From: Brevibacillus reuszeri
GTDB lineage: Bacteria; Bacillota; Bacilli; Brevibacillales; Brevibacillaceae
DNA length: 64,000 bases
Direction of reading: 5' to 3'
Assembly: GCF_002897295.1 (NCBI RefSeq)
Contig: NZ_BEXF01000009.1
Span: 124,001 to 188,000, forward strand
The notes beneath the pieces were generated by a model. The model searched no databases. It was not told the DNA's origin and was given only the letters and a program-made list of their open reading frames with translations. Shown here piece after piece: positions 1 to 8,715 of the stretch. Positions within the stretch are counted from its first letter, which is position 1, and every line of letters starts with the position of its first letter. Made by a program: the position numbers and the translations under genes.

Positions 1-1253
1 GCGGGGCGTTCGTATATGCGAGTGGTGAAGGAACTACCTCCATCCTAGTATCGAACGGAGAGATTGTCAGTCGCCTGAAAGTGATCGTCTCTGGCCAGGA
101 TAACAGGCTTCCCTATTTGTCACAATTGGTGGCTTCCGCTCCTGAGCAGCCGTTGCAAAAAGGGGAGAGTGTGAAAACGGGCGTTCGTGCGATCTTGACG
201 GACGGCACGGAACTGGCAGAAATGACGGATATCCTGGCGTTTGCCAAGCAAAATGAGGCGGTGGAGGCATCTGCACCGGCAACGAACGATGGCTTTGCCA
301 GTTCGACAGATGGCTTTACCAATTCGGCAGAAGCCTCTGCAGAAAGCAGGTCCCTATCATTCCAATCGCTAACCCCCACTGTAGTGGAAGTGAGTCAGGA
401 TGGCACGATTACCGCAGTCGGAGATGGGGAAGGGACGATCAAGGTTTCAGTTGATGGGATTTCTACCCTGATTCCAGTGGCTGTGAATCAGCCGCTTAGC
501 AATGCAATTCCAGTGCGTATAGAGCCAGGCAGCCTGGTCATGAATCTGATGAATGCGTACAAACACCAGCCGCCGTCCTCCTTGCACTGGTTTGGAACCG
601 ATCACCAAAATCGAGACATATTCTCCCGTGTTCTTTGGGGAACGAGAGAAACACTTCTGATCGGTTTCGTTTCCGTCTCAATCGGCGCTGTCATCGGGAC
701 GATTCTCGGGCTGATCGCCGGTTACTGGGGTCGGTGGATCGATGGATTGATTACACGATGTACAGATGTGCTACTTGCCTTCCCAGGCATCTTGCTTGCG
801 ATCGCGGTGATCGCTCTGCTTGGACCAGGGATCACGAATATCATCTTCGCTGTGTCTGTCTTTACAATTCCGATTTTCATTCGGATCGTACGTGGTAGTA
901 CGCTGGCACTAAAAGAGATGACCTATGTAGAGGCAGCAAGGTCTATCGGGGTTCGCGACTCTGTCATCATCAGGCGACATATCTTTCCAGGTACGATCTC
1001 GGTTGTGATGGTGTATTTAACGATGCGGATTGGAACCGCCATTCTCATCGGGGCTTCACTAAGCTTCCTTGGGCTTGGCGGTGATATTACAGCTCCCGAA
1101 TGGGGGGCCATGCTGAGTGCGGCAAAGGATAACAGCCGCAATTTGTTCCACCCGACCTTTTTTCCAGGCATCGCGATTGTGATTACTGTTCTTTGCTTCA
1201 ACCTGATGGGCGATGGGCTGCGTGATGCGCTTGACCCGAAATTAAAGGATTAG
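1..1253 (+). CDS. Chimeric ORF: bacterial Ig-like (Big) domain protein fused in frame to OppC/DppC permease C-terminal part (5' end outside window)
   Basis: The frame is open from base 3, so the start lies upstream of the window. Up to about base 535 it encodes beta-rich Big_2-like repeats; two recognisable pieces end in AVGDGEGTIKVSVDG and in an EGTTSILVSNGE segment, with a Ser/Ala-rich insert between them. From about base 545 it becomes a DppC-type permease: the HWFGTD..NRDIFSR segment, four or five membrane spans, the EAA loop EAARSIGVRDSVIIRRHIFP, and the usual end GDGLRDALDPKL. The first transmembrane segment and periplasmic start of a normal OppC are missing. Homologues at 25719 and 44202 begin about 75 residues further upstream. 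oppD and oppF follow directly, so the permease half belongs to that operon. No dppB is present. I infer a deletion that joined two genes, or an assembly error. The product is unlikely to be a working permease. Confidence 0.7.
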   Translation, partial: GAFVYASGEGTTSILVSNGEIVSRLKVIVSGQDNRLPYLSQLVASAPEQPLQKGESVKTGVRAILTDGTELAEMTDILAFAKQNEAVEASAPATNDGFASSTDGFTNSAEASAESRSLSFQSLTPTVVEVSQDGTITAVGDGEGTIKVSVDGISTLIPVAVNQPLSNAIPVRIEPGSLVMNLMNAYKHQPPSSLHWFGTDHQNRDIFSRVLWGTRETLLIGFVSVSIGAVIGTILGLIAGYWGRWIDGLITRCTDVLLAFPGILLAIAVIALLGPGITNIIFAVSVFTIPIFIRIVRGSTLALKEMTYVEAARSIGVRDSVIIRRHIFPGTISVVMVYLTMRIGTAILIGASLSFLGLGGDITAPEWGAMLSAAKDNSRNLFHPTFFPGIAIVITVLCFNLMGDGLRDALDPKLKD

Positions 1254-1265
1254 GAGGCGGGGCTC

Positions 1266-2252
1266 ATGCAAGACATCATGCTGGAAGTTACTGATTTAAC
1301 AGTCAATTTTCGTAATGATGATACAGAATATACGGTTGTGAACAGCATTTCTTTTCAAGTGAAAAAGGGGGAGACCTTGGGGCTAGTCGGGGAATCCGGA
1401 TGCGGCAAAAGCGTTACCTCCTTATCCATCATGAGGCTGGTGCCGACACCTCCGGGGCGTATCTCGTCGGGAGAAATCCGCTACAAGGGCACCAACCTCC
1501 TCGCCCTGAAGGAAAAAGAGATGAACGCGATCCGAGGCAATGAGATTTCAATGATTTTTCAGGAGCCGATGACTTCCCTGACCCCTGTATTCACGATAGG
1601 ACGACAGCTGGATGAGGTGATACTGCTCCACACGGACTTGTCCAAAAAGGCGGCAAAAGCGAAATCGATCGAGATGTTAAAGCTGGTTGGTATACCTCGT
1701 GCGGAGGAGATATATTCCAGCTACCCGCATGAGCTGTCTGGCGGTATGCGTCAACGGGTGATGATTGCGATTGGGCTCGCTTGCGAGCCACAGCTGTTGA
1801 TCGCGGATGAACCTACGACGGCACTCGATGTGACGATCCAGGCGCAAATTTTGGATCTCATGCGGGAGCTGAAGGAAAAAACAGATACGTCCATCCTGTT
1901 CATCACGCACGACCTAGGAGTCGTCGCGGAAATGTGCGATCGGGTGATTGTCATGTATGCAGGAGAAATTGTCGAGGAGGCAGACGTGGATACATTGTTC
2001 CACAATCCAAAACATCCCTATACCTGCGGGCTGCTTGAGTCGATTCCCAGCCTGAATGAAAAAAAACACCGCTTGTTTTCCATCGGAGGACAAGTACCAG
2101 CCGCTGGTTCTATCCAGGTGGGGTGCCGGTTCCGTGACAGGTGTAGGAAAACCTTCGAGCGCTGCGAAAAAGAGGACCCGGAATTGGTCCCGCTCTCCAG
2201 CGGTCATTTCTGCCGCTGCTGGCTGTATGCGGAGCAAGGGGGACGATCATGA
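1266..2252 (+). CDS. Oligopeptide/dipeptide ABC transporter ATP-binding protein (OppD/DppD type)
   Basis: 328-residue ATPase that would power peptide import with an OppF-type partner. It shows Walker A GESGCGKS, signature LSGGMRQR, Walker [13 protein letters not shown], a switch His in FITHDLG, and the C-terminal oligopeptide/dipeptide domain starting at [14 protein letters not shown] with clustered cysteines near the end ([14 protein letters not shown]). The start is an ATG behind AGGAGG, 12 bases after the permease stop. Its end overlaps the next gene by ATGA, indicating translational coupling. Because the adjacent permease is truncated and dppB is absent, the pair may have lost its channel or may serve another permease. 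Substrate cannot be read from sequence. Confidence 0.93.
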   Translation: MQDIMLEVTDLTVNFRNDDTEYTVVNSISFQVKKGETLGLVGESGCGKSVTSLSIMRLVPTPPGRISSGEIRYKGTNLLALKEKEMNAIRGNEISMIFQEPMTSLTPVFTIGRQLDEVILLHTDLSKKAAKAKSIEMLKLVGIPRAEEIYSSYPHELSGGMRQRVMIAIGLACEPQLLIADEPTTALDVTIQAQILDLMRELKEKTDTSILFITHDLGVVAEMCDRVIVMYAGEIVEEADVDTLFHNPKHPYTCGLLESIPSLNEKKHRLFSIGGQVPAAGSIQVGCRFRDRCRKTFERCEKEDPELVPLSSGHFCRCWLYAEQGGRS

Positions 2253-3217
2253 GCGATACCCTATTAGACGTACAACAGCTGCAGGTGCATTTTCCGATCA
2301 AAAAGGGCATATTTCAACGGACCCAAGGGTATGTCAAAGCCGTTGATGACGTTTCGTTTGCGATCTCCAAAGGAGAGACCTTCGGTTTGGTTGGTGAGTC
2401 CGGCTGCGGAAAATCTACGACCGGTCGGACAGTCATGAATCTCATCAAGCCGAGCGGTGGGCAGGTGCTTTTTGCAGGGACAAATCTCTCAGCGCTGTCC
2501 CCGAAGGAGATGCTTGCGAGACGAAGGGACCTGCAAATGGTGTTTCAGGACCCATATGCATCCCTAAACCCACGTCTGACTGTTGAGCAGATTTTAGAGG
2601 AGCCGCTTACGGCGCACCAGGTGGGAGATGCAGCCGAGCGAAAGCGGACTATCGAGCGGATGATGGAGGTATGTGGACTTAATCCTGCCTATCTGAAACG
2701 GTACGCACACGAGTTTTCTGGGGGACAGCGGCAGCGTATTTGTATCGCCCGAGCTTTGATTCTGAAGCCGAAGCTGATTGTGGCTGACGAACCAGTTTCC
2801 GCTCTTGATGTCTCCATCCAATCGCAAATCCTTAATCTTCTCCAGGATTTACAGGAAGAATTTCAGCTCACATATCTATTTATTTCGCATGATCTGGCGG
2901 TGGTGAAGCATCTGTGTAACCGATTGGGTGTGATGTATTTGGGCCGAATGGCGGAGATAGGTGCAGCGGACAGCATTTACGCAAATCCACTACACCCGTA
3001 TACGAAGTCACTCCTGTCGGCCATCCCCGCTGCAGATCCCCGGCAGAAACAAGAGAGGATCTTGCTGCGCGGCGAAGTGCCGTCACCAGCTAATCCTCCT
3101 AAGGGTTGTGCATTTGTAACTAGATGCCCGAGTGCCAAAGACATATGCAAGCATGAAAGGCCTCGTGTCAGCAAGGTGGAAGACGATCATTTGGTCGCCT
3201 GTCATCTCTTTACGTAA
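2249..3217 (+). CDS. Oligopeptide/dipeptide ABC transporter ATP-binding protein (OppF/DppF type)
   Basis: 322-residue second ATPase of the Opp/Dpp class. Walker [11 protein letters not shown]-loop in MVFQDPYASLNPR, signature FSGGQRQR, Walker [13 protein letters not shown] and FISHDLAVV are intact, followed by the oligopeptide C-terminal extension (HPYTKSLLSAIP, late cysteines FVTRCPSAKDIC). It starts inside the stop of the preceding ATPase gene (ATGA overlap). The asparaginase gene follows after 14 bases with its own AGAGGAGA ribosome binding site, so the transporter and the amidohydrolases are probably one transcript. Confidence 0.93.
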   Translation: MSDTLLDVQQLQVHFPIKKGIFQRTQGYVKAVDDVSFAISKGETFGLVGESGCGKSTTGRTVMNLIKPSGGQVLFAGTNLSALSPKEMLARRRDLQMVFQDPYASLNPRLTVEQILEEPLTAHQVGDAAERKRTIERMMEVCGLNPAYLKRYAHEFSGGQRQRICIARALILKPKLIVADEPVSALDVSIQSQILNLLQDLQEEFQLTYLFISHDLAVVKHLCNRLGVMYLGRMAEIGAADSIYANPLHPYTKSLLSAIPAADPRQKQERILLRGEVPSPANPPKGCAFVTRCPSAKDICKHERPRVSKVEDDHLVACHLFT

Positions 3218-3231
3218 GAGAGGAGACACAT

Positions 3232-4254
3232 ATGGAAGAAACAATGGTAGTAGTCAAACGTGGAAATCAAGTCGAAAGCAAACACGCTGGGAGCATTGCC
3301 GTCGTGGATAGGGATGGCAACCTCATGTATGGTCTAGGAGACATCACAAAGATGACCTTTTCCCGCTCTGCATTGAAACCGGTACAGGCCATCCCCGTTC
3401 TGCAGTCAGGTGCCGCGGAGCGTTTTCTGATGACGGATAAGGAAATCGCCATTTGCTGCGGTTCTCATAATGGGGAAGAGCAACACACACATGTCGTCGA
3501 ATCCATGCTGTTTCGCATTGGGCTACAAGAAGAAAACCTGCAGTGCGGGCCCCACCCTCCGTACAATCAGGCGCATTATCTGGAGATGGTGCGAAAGCAG
3601 GTGGAGCCTAGCGCGATTCATAACAACTGCTCGGGCAAGCATGCCGGTATGTTAGCACTAGCGATGCATCTGGAAAGTGATATCGCTACCTATCACCATT
3701 TGGAGCACCCCGTTCAGCGCAAAGTGGCGGAAAGCCTGGCGGAGCTGGCTGAGATCCCGGAAGATCAGATGTTGACAGGCATCGACGGATGCGGCGTGCC
3801 TAATTTTTCCATTCCGCTTCACAAGTTGGCGCTCGTCTTCGCCAAATTAGCCAATCCCGATAGCATTGAGCCTCTTTCGCTCAGGCAAGCAATCAAGCGA
3901 ATTACCCATGCCATGATCCATTATCCAGAAATGATCAGCGGGACGAATGATTTCTGCACGGAGCTGATGAAGGTAGGAAATGGAAAAATCATCGCGAAGG
4001 GCGGTGCAGAAGGTGTGTATTGCTTGGGGCTTCCACATAGGGGGATCGGAATCGCTATCAAGGTAGAAGACGGTAATTGGAGGGCAGCTACACCGGCTGC
4101 TGTTGAGGTGCTGAAACAGCTAGGGGAGCTTACCTCGCATGAAGAGAACGCTCTTAAAGCTTTTCACACGCCTGTGATCAAAAATCGCAAGGGGGAGGTG
4201 GTCGGTAGCGTAGAGCCTGTCTTCCAATTGAAAGCAGCAAACACCATTCGCTAA
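3232..4254 (+). CDS. L-asparaginase II family protein (PF06089 type)
   Basis: 340 residues, full length for the Rhizobium-type asparaginase II family, which is unrelated to AnsA/AnsB. Recognised from the opening VVVKRGNQVESKHAGSIAVV, the FSRSALKPVQAIPVL segment, the CCGSHNGEEQH motif and the NNCSGKHAGMLA motif typical of these enzymes. Expected reaction is asparagine to aspartate plus ammonia, though substrate range in this family is poorly defined. No signal peptide, so cytoplasmic. It sits between a peptide ABC operon and a secreted cyanophycinase-like gene, consistent with handling Asn/Asp-containing peptide products. Confidence 0.88.
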   Translation: MEETMVVVKRGNQVESKHAGSIAVVDRDGNLMYGLGDITKMTFSRSALKPVQAIPVLQSGAAERFLMTDKEIAICCGSHNGEEQHTHVVESMLFRIGLQEENLQCGPHPPYNQAHYLEMVRKQVEPSAIHNNCSGKHAGMLALAMHLESDIATYHHLEHPVQRKVAESLAELAEIPEDQMLTGIDGCGVPNFSIPLHKLALVFAKLANPDSIEPLSLRQAIKRITHAMIHYPEMISGTNDFCTELMKVGNGKIIAKGGAEGVYCLGLPHRGIGIAIKVEDGNWRAATPAAVEVLKQLGELTSHEENALKAFHTPVIKNRKGEVVGSVEPVFQLKAANTIR

Positions 4255-4264
4255 GGGGGATATC

Positions 4265-5500
4265 ATGATGTCACTTGTGAAACGTAACGTCTCGAAGCTG
4301 CTCTCCATCTTCCTGACTTCCATTTTAATGGTAGCAGGTGTAGCGCAAGGAGCATTTGCGGAAGAAAGTGCAGCTGCAGCAAAAGGATCACTCGTCATTA
4401 TCGGCGGAAATCTGGAAACCAACAACGCGGACATCTACAACAAGATGATTGAGCTTTCAGGGGGAAAGGAAAAGGCGATTATCGGCATTTTCCCCACAGC
4501 GAGCGGCTCCATGACTTCGTCGAACGAGATGAAAAAAGATTTTGAGGCTTACGGCATTCCGGCGGATCATGTCCGCATCATCGACATCACTGAAAAGAAT
4601 TACTCCGAAAAGGTGAACAACGCGGATGTCGTGAAAGCCATTTCCGAAAGCACCGGGCTCTTTTTCGTTGGCGGTGACCAATCGCGCATCACCAAAGCGT
4701 TTTACAATTCGGACGGTTCCCATACCAAGGCTCTCACTGCAGTGTGGGATGTGTACAAGGCAGGCGGTATGGTAAGCGGCTCATCCGCAGGAGCAGCGAT
4801 TATGTCCAATCCGATGATCCAGAACACAACCTCGTTGGAAACATTCGAAAAGGGTGTGACCTACGATGGAAACAAGCCTGGATTGTGGGTGACAAAAGGT
4901 CTTGGCTTCTTTGAAGGCGGCATCGTTGACCAGCACTTCAGCAAGCGCGGTCGGATCGGTCGTCTCGTCGTGGCACTCGTCCATGAGAAAATGAACTACG
5001 GCTATGGTATTGATGAAAACTCTGCGATGGTTGTGAAAGACAGCGAGATCCAGGTCATCGGCGCAAGCGGCATGTTCTTGATCGATGTGTCAAAAACGAC
5101 TCTGAGCAAAAAAGGCGCCTATGAAAACGTCGACGTTTCTTATATCGAAAAAGGGGACAAATACAATTTTGCCACCAAACAGTTCACGATGGACGAATCT
5201 AAAACACTGATTCCAAAAGGGAAAGAGTATTACGAAGGAAATTCGCTGAACACGAACATTTTTGGTTCGGACGCTGCGAAAACGGCCCTGCTGGATGATT
5301 TGATCGATAATACGGAAAAGCAATCACGCGGTCTGGCGTTCAGTCTCGACTCGAGTAAAAAGGGAAAAGGCGTATCCGTCGTCTTCACCAAAACAGCCGA
5401 GACAATCGGGTACTATGATGCATCCGAGTATGCTTCCTCTGCGCTTCACGTGCGAATGGATATCATTCCGATCGAGGTTCAGGTAAAAGAGTCGAAATAA
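4265..5500 (+). CDS. Secreted cyanophycinase-like peptidase (family S51)
   Basis: 411 residues with an N-terminal signal peptide (basic KRNVSK, hydrophobic core, AFAEES cleavage region). S51 hallmarks are visible: GSLVIIGGNLE near residue 40, FFVGGDQSRI, the nucleophile elbow SGSSAGAAIMS, and DQHFSKRGRIGRL carrying the family His/Arg residues. Cyanophycinases are serine-type exopeptidases that release beta-Asp-Arg dipeptides from multi-L-arginyl-poly-aspartate. The C-terminal 130 residues extend past the minimal catalytic domain and resemble those of extracellular homologues. Two start codons (4265, 4268) follow AAGGGGG; the second has better spacing. It lies 10 bases after the asparaginase gene, probably the last gene of the operon. 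Its true substrate could be another poly-amino acid. Confidence 0.8.
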   Translation: MMSLVKRNVSKLLSIFLTSILMVAGVAQGAFAEESAAAAKGSLVIIGGNLETNNADIYNKMIELSGGKEKAIIGIFPTASGSMTSSNEMKKDFEAYGIPADHVRIIDITEKNYSEKVNNADVVKAISESTGLFFVGGDQSRITKAFYNSDGSHTKALTAVWDVYKAGGMVSGSSAGAAIMSNPMIQNTTSLETFEKGVTYDGNKPGLWVTKGLGFFEGGIVDQHFSKRGRIGRLVVALVHEKMNYGYGIDENSAMVVKDSEIQVIGASGMFLIDVSKTTLSKKGAYENVDVSYIEKGDKYNFATKQFTMDESKTLIPKGKEYYEGNSLNTNIFGSDAAKTALLDDLIDNTEKQSRGLAFSLDSSKKGKGVSVVFTKTAETIGYYDASEYASSALHVRMDIIPIEVQVKESK

Positions 5501-5694
5501 CGAAACGCTTCATTTTTAATACATGGAGCGGTTCGGAAGGTTTGTCATACAGCCTTGATGTGAGTAATGGCGTCGTTCCGTCCTCAAATGGCAGCATTTA
5601 TGGGATGTAAATAGCAGAAAAAGCTGCGAGACAAAATTCCTAAGAGGCCTTATCAAAAGCTTTGAAAACGTAAAAAGCTTCGAAACTGATCTAA

Positions 5695-5731
5695 GGGACT
5701 GCCCGCTGTCATACGGACCGGGGGCAGTCCC
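5695..5731 (+). terminator. Hairpin terminator after the cyanophycinase-like gene
   Basis: Perfect 10-bp stem GGGACTGCCC / GGGCAGTCCC with a 17-nt loop, followed by a weak T/A-rich tail (CCTATTCATTTG). Probably ends the opp-asparaginase-cyanophycinase transcript. Confidence 0.6.
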
Positions 5732-5830
5732 CTATTCATTTGCGAAGTTTTTCTAATTCCCAATTAGTTACGTCGAAAGCTACCTTGTTTTTATGACACA
5801 AAAATTCATTACAGTATTCCAAAAAAATCC

Positions 5831-5859
5831 TTTACAATATTACGGTATAGGAATAATAT
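5831..5859 (+). promoter_or_regulatory. Sigma-A-type promoter for the XRE-cupin regulator
   Basis: TTTACA, 17-bp spacer, TAATAT, about 60 bases upstream of the apparent start of the regulator. Assigned by consensus match only. Confidence 0.55.
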
Positions 5860-5917
5860 ATTTTCATGGAACAAAAAATCAGAAAATGAATTCAATTCAG
5901 ACAGGAGGAACAAGTTT

Positions 5918-6472
5918 CTGGAAAGCATCTATGAGAAGATTCGCGAGCTGCGCACACAGCAGAACATGACCTTAAAAGAACTTAGCGCCAAGTCGGGCTT
6001 GTCGATTAGCTTCTTGTCGCAGGTGGAGAGAGGCAATAGTTCACTCGCTATCACATCTCTGCAAAAAATCGCTGAGGTGCTGAATGTGCCCATTACCGCT
6101 TTTTTCCAAGAACAGCAAAATTCACAGTACTTTGTGCCTGAGTCTGAGCGAAAGCAATTTCAGATTGAGGGATCGAGCGCAATATATGTGCGCTTGGGTG
6201 GTGATTTTACGGGCAGAGCCCTGGAACCGTTTCATGTAACGCTGCCGCCTGGACAAAAGCAGGATGTGGTATTCAACCATCCAGGGGAGGAGTTTTACTA
6301 CGTCATCGAAGGTCAAGTCATTTTCACTGTGGAAGGTCAGGAGTATCACCTATCAAAAGGAGACACGATCCACTTTCCATCGACTCTTGATCATACGTGG
6401 TTTAATCCAACGGAAGAAGCTGCTCAGGTAATCAGCGTGCTGACGCCAGTCATCTTTAAAATAAACAACTAA
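5918..6472 (+). CDS. XRE-family regulator with C-terminal cupin sensor domain
   Basis: Helix-turn-helix of Xre type (MTLKELSAKSGLSISFLSQVE, with RGNSSLAITSLQKIAEVL), then a cupin_2 barrel with the signature HPGEEFYYVIEGQ and the second motif HFPSTLDHTWFN. The first in-frame ATG is at 5966, but the HTH helix clearly begins upstream: in-frame codons from a CTG at 5918 read ESIYEKIRELRTQQN, a standard XRE opening. That CTG is 9 bases after AGGAGG, while the ATG has no Shine-Dalgarno. I therefore place the start at the CTG (184 aa), unless the base is a sequencing error for ATG/TTG. HTH-cupin proteins usually sense a small metabolite and control adjacent uptake or amino-acid genes, here the cupin, oppA-like and M24 genes. 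Confidence 0.85.
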   Translation: MESIYEKIRELRTQQNMTLKELSAKSGLSISFLSQVERGNSSLAITSLQKIAEVLNVPITAFFQEQQNSQYFVPESERKQFQIEGSSAIYVRLGGDFTGRALEPFHVTLPPGQKQDVVFNHPGEEFYYVIEGQVIFTVEGQEYHLSKGDTIHFPSTLDHTWFNPTEEAAQVISVLTPVIFKINN

Positions 6473-6570
6473 AGTATAGCGAAACAGATACCTTCTTTTT
6501 TTGTGGAAAATTTTCTAAAATTTCTGTTTATTTCTGTTGCCCAAAAAAAGGGATAGGGAGGATTTATGCA

Positions 6571-6909
6571 ATGATCGTAATCAATTCCAAAGAAGTGAAA
6601 CCGGATGACAGACCAGGAGATGCTTTGCTGAAAACGTTGTTTCCCAAAGACATCATCGAGGGAGGAAAGGTCATGTTTGGCACTGTGGTTATTCCGCCAA
6701 AAGCACGCGTCCCTATGCAAGGACAAGGATCACACGAACAGGATGAGTATTCCTATATCATCCGCGGAACCATCCAGACTGGCAGCGGGGGCAAAGAGTA
6801 CACAGTTTCAGCAGGAGAAGCGACACTGATCCCAGCTGGAGAAGAGCACTGGGCGTACAATGCCGGAGATGAAGACTGTGAGATCGTCTGGATGCTCGTA
6901 GAAAGATGA
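6571..6909 (+). CDS. Small single-domain cupin protein
   Basis: 112 residues forming one cupin_2 barrel: motif 1 HEQDEYSYIIRGTIQTGSGG and motif 2 PAGEEHWAYNAGDE. Start ATG is 8 bases after AGGGAGGA; an ATG five bases earlier hits a stop at once. Such proteins may be metal-dependent enzymes or ligand-binding proteins; the reaction cannot be assigned. It lies between the XRE-cupin regulator and the binding lipoprotein gene and is probably co-transcribed with both. Confidence 0.8.
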   Translation: MIVINSKEVKPDDRPGDALLKTLFPKDIIEGGKVMFGTVVIPPKARVPMQGQGSHEQDEYSYIIRGTIQTGSGGKEYTVSAGEATLIPAGEEHWAYNAGDEDCEIVWMLVER

Positions 6910-6982
6910 TATACGTGCCCTTTATCATCAGGGTCCATATCAAAATAAATAGACAAATGGGGACAAACGAGGGGGATTTTTG

Positions 6983-8662
6983 ATGAGGAAAGCGCCAAAA
7001 TTTTTAAAACTTGTCAGTACGCTGACGCTGATGGCCAGCCTGGCATTAGCTGGATGTAGCAGCCAACCGTCAGCAACTAGCAAGCCAGCAGACAACAATC
7101 AATCACCTCAAGCGACACAGGAGGCATCGAAAGACAGTGCCAATACACAGGCATTTTTACGGTCTAACCTGAAAACAGAGCCAGTCTCGCTTGACCCACC
7201 AAAAGCATATGATCCGGTAGCATTTGAAGTGCTGTACAACGTGCTGGAGGGTCTCGTGCGATTGGATGAAAACCATATGACTCAACCAGCGATCGCGGAG
7301 AAATGGGAGATTTCCGAAGGCGGCAAGAAATATACGTTTAAGCTCCGGGACAGCAAATGGTCCAATGGCGATCCGGTAACCGCCCATGACTTCGAATTGG
7401 CTTGGAAACGCATGGTAGACCCGAAAAACGCCTTTCCGGCAGCGTTCCTCGCGTATGTGATCGAGGGCGCCGAAAAGTTCAACAAAGGTGAGGGCACCGC
7501 TGATGATGTGAAGGTAAAAGCTATTGATGACAAAACGCTGGAAGTAACACTGAAAGCGCCGACAGGTTACTTTTTGAGCCTGGTGGCAACCCCAGTATTC
7601 TACCCTGTAAACAAAAAGACCGTGGAAGCCAACCCGAACTGGTCTGCCGATGCATCCACCATTATCTCCAATGGACCATTTACGCTAACGGAGTGGACCC
7701 ATGACCAATCAATTAAAGCGGTGAAGAACGAAAATTATTGGGATAAGGATAAAGTCAAGCTGGCGGGCATCAACTGGGTCATGATTAATGACGAAAATAC
7801 GCAGTTCCAAATGTTCCAGACAGGCGAGCTTGATAACATCGAAACCGTGCCGAAGGATTCAAAAGAAAAGCTGCTAGCATCTGGTGAAGCCAAAATTGCC
7901 CCAGAGGCAGCAACTAGCTTCTATCGTCTGAACACAGCCATGCCGCCATTCACGAACAAAAACGTTCGCAAGGCGTTTGCGCTTGCGGTAAACCGTCAGC
8001 TGCTCATCGACAAGGTGACACAAGGCAAGCAGGTGCCGGCCATGGGCATCGTGCCGGTTGGCTTCCCTGAGCCGGATGGCAAAGACTTCCGCCAGGTAGG
8101 TGGAGAGCTCTTCAAGGACAATGATTTGGAGCAGGCAAAAGCACTCCTGGCACAAGGGATGCAAGAAGAGGGCTGGACCACGCTGCCTGAAGTGACACTG
8201 ACTTATGATACGAATGCTCTGAACAAGACAGTCGCACAAGTATTGCAAGAAATGTTTAAGAAAAACCTGGGCGTAGACGTGAAGCTGGATAGCCGTGAGT
8301 GGAAGGTATTCCTTGATGAGCAGCGCGCGAGCAAACATCAGATGTCTCTCTCCACATACTACGCGGACTATGCAGACCCACTCAACTTCATCGAGATTTT
8401 CCAGACCGGTCACACTGGCAATCGGATTAACTACAGCAACAAGGCATTCGATGAATTGATTCAAAAAGCAAGCGTGGAGCCGGATGAGAAAACGCGTTTT
8501 GCCCTCATGCACGATGCAGAGAAGATGTTCTTTGACGATATGCCTGTGTTGCCGCTTTACTACAGTACAAAGGCCTACATGGAGCAGCCAAACGTAAAAG
8601 GCATCCTGCGTCATCCTGCAGCACTAATGGATTACAAAACAGTGGAGATCACGCCTAAGTAA
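6983..8662 (+). CDS. Peptide ABC transporter substrate-binding lipoprotein (OppA/DppE, SBP_bac_5)
   Basis: 559 residues starting at the ATG after a GAGGGGG site. Lipoprotein signal with lipobox LALAGC, then a Ser/Ala/Gln-rich linker. The mature part is a family 5 binding protein: SLDPPKAYDPVAFEVLYNVL, EKWEISEGGKKYTFKLRDSKWSNGDPVTA, and FTNKNVRKAFALAVNR. Closest in style to OppA/DppE of Gram-positives, which bind peptides of 2-5 or more residues. It is separated from the oppDF pair by four other genes, and no permease is adjacent, so its channel is uncertain. The M24 peptidase gene follows. Confidence 0.92.
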   Translation: MRKAPKFLKLVSTLTLMASLALAGCSSQPSATSKPADNNQSPQATQEASKDSANTQAFLRSNLKTEPVSLDPPKAYDPVAFEVLYNVLEGLVRLDENHMTQPAIAEKWEISEGGKKYTFKLRDSKWSNGDPVTAHDFELAWKRMVDPKNAFPAAFLAYVIEGAEKFNKGEGTADDVKVKAIDDKTLEVTLKAPTGYFLSLVATPVFYPVNKKTVEANPNWSADASTIISNGPFTLTEWTHDQSIKAVKNENYWDKDKVKLAGINWVMINDENTQFQMFQTGELDNIETVPKDSKEKLLASGEAKIAPEAATSFYRLNTAMPPFTNKNVRKAFALAVNRQLLIDKVTQGKQVPAMGIVPVGFPEPDGKDFRQVGGELFKDNDLEQAKALLAQGMQEEGWTTLPEVTLTYDTNALNKTVAQVLQEMFKKNLGVDVKLDSREWKVFLDEQRASKHQMSLSTYYADYADPLNFIEIFQTGHTGNRINYSNKAFDELIQKASVEPDEKTRFALMHDAEKMFFDDMPVLPLYYSTKAYMEQPNVKGILRHPAALMDYKTVEITPK

Positions 8663-8715
8663 GATCAATCATGGCTAATCAAAAGCACAACAATAGGGAA
8701 AGGTGTGTTGGGTCC

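Larger units (their letters stand above)
5501..5917 (+). other. Intergenic region with terminator and promoter
   Basis: The region holds a coding-like out-of-frame tail (about 5501-5609), a strong hairpin at 5695-5731, and a sigma-A-type promoter at 5831-5859 serving the XRE-cupin gene. Nothing else is apparent. Confidence 0.6.

Noticed and set aside
7874-8614. Long reverse-strand open frame
   Set aside because: Opposite to the clear OppA-type gene, with no ribosome binding site or family features; a shadow frame.
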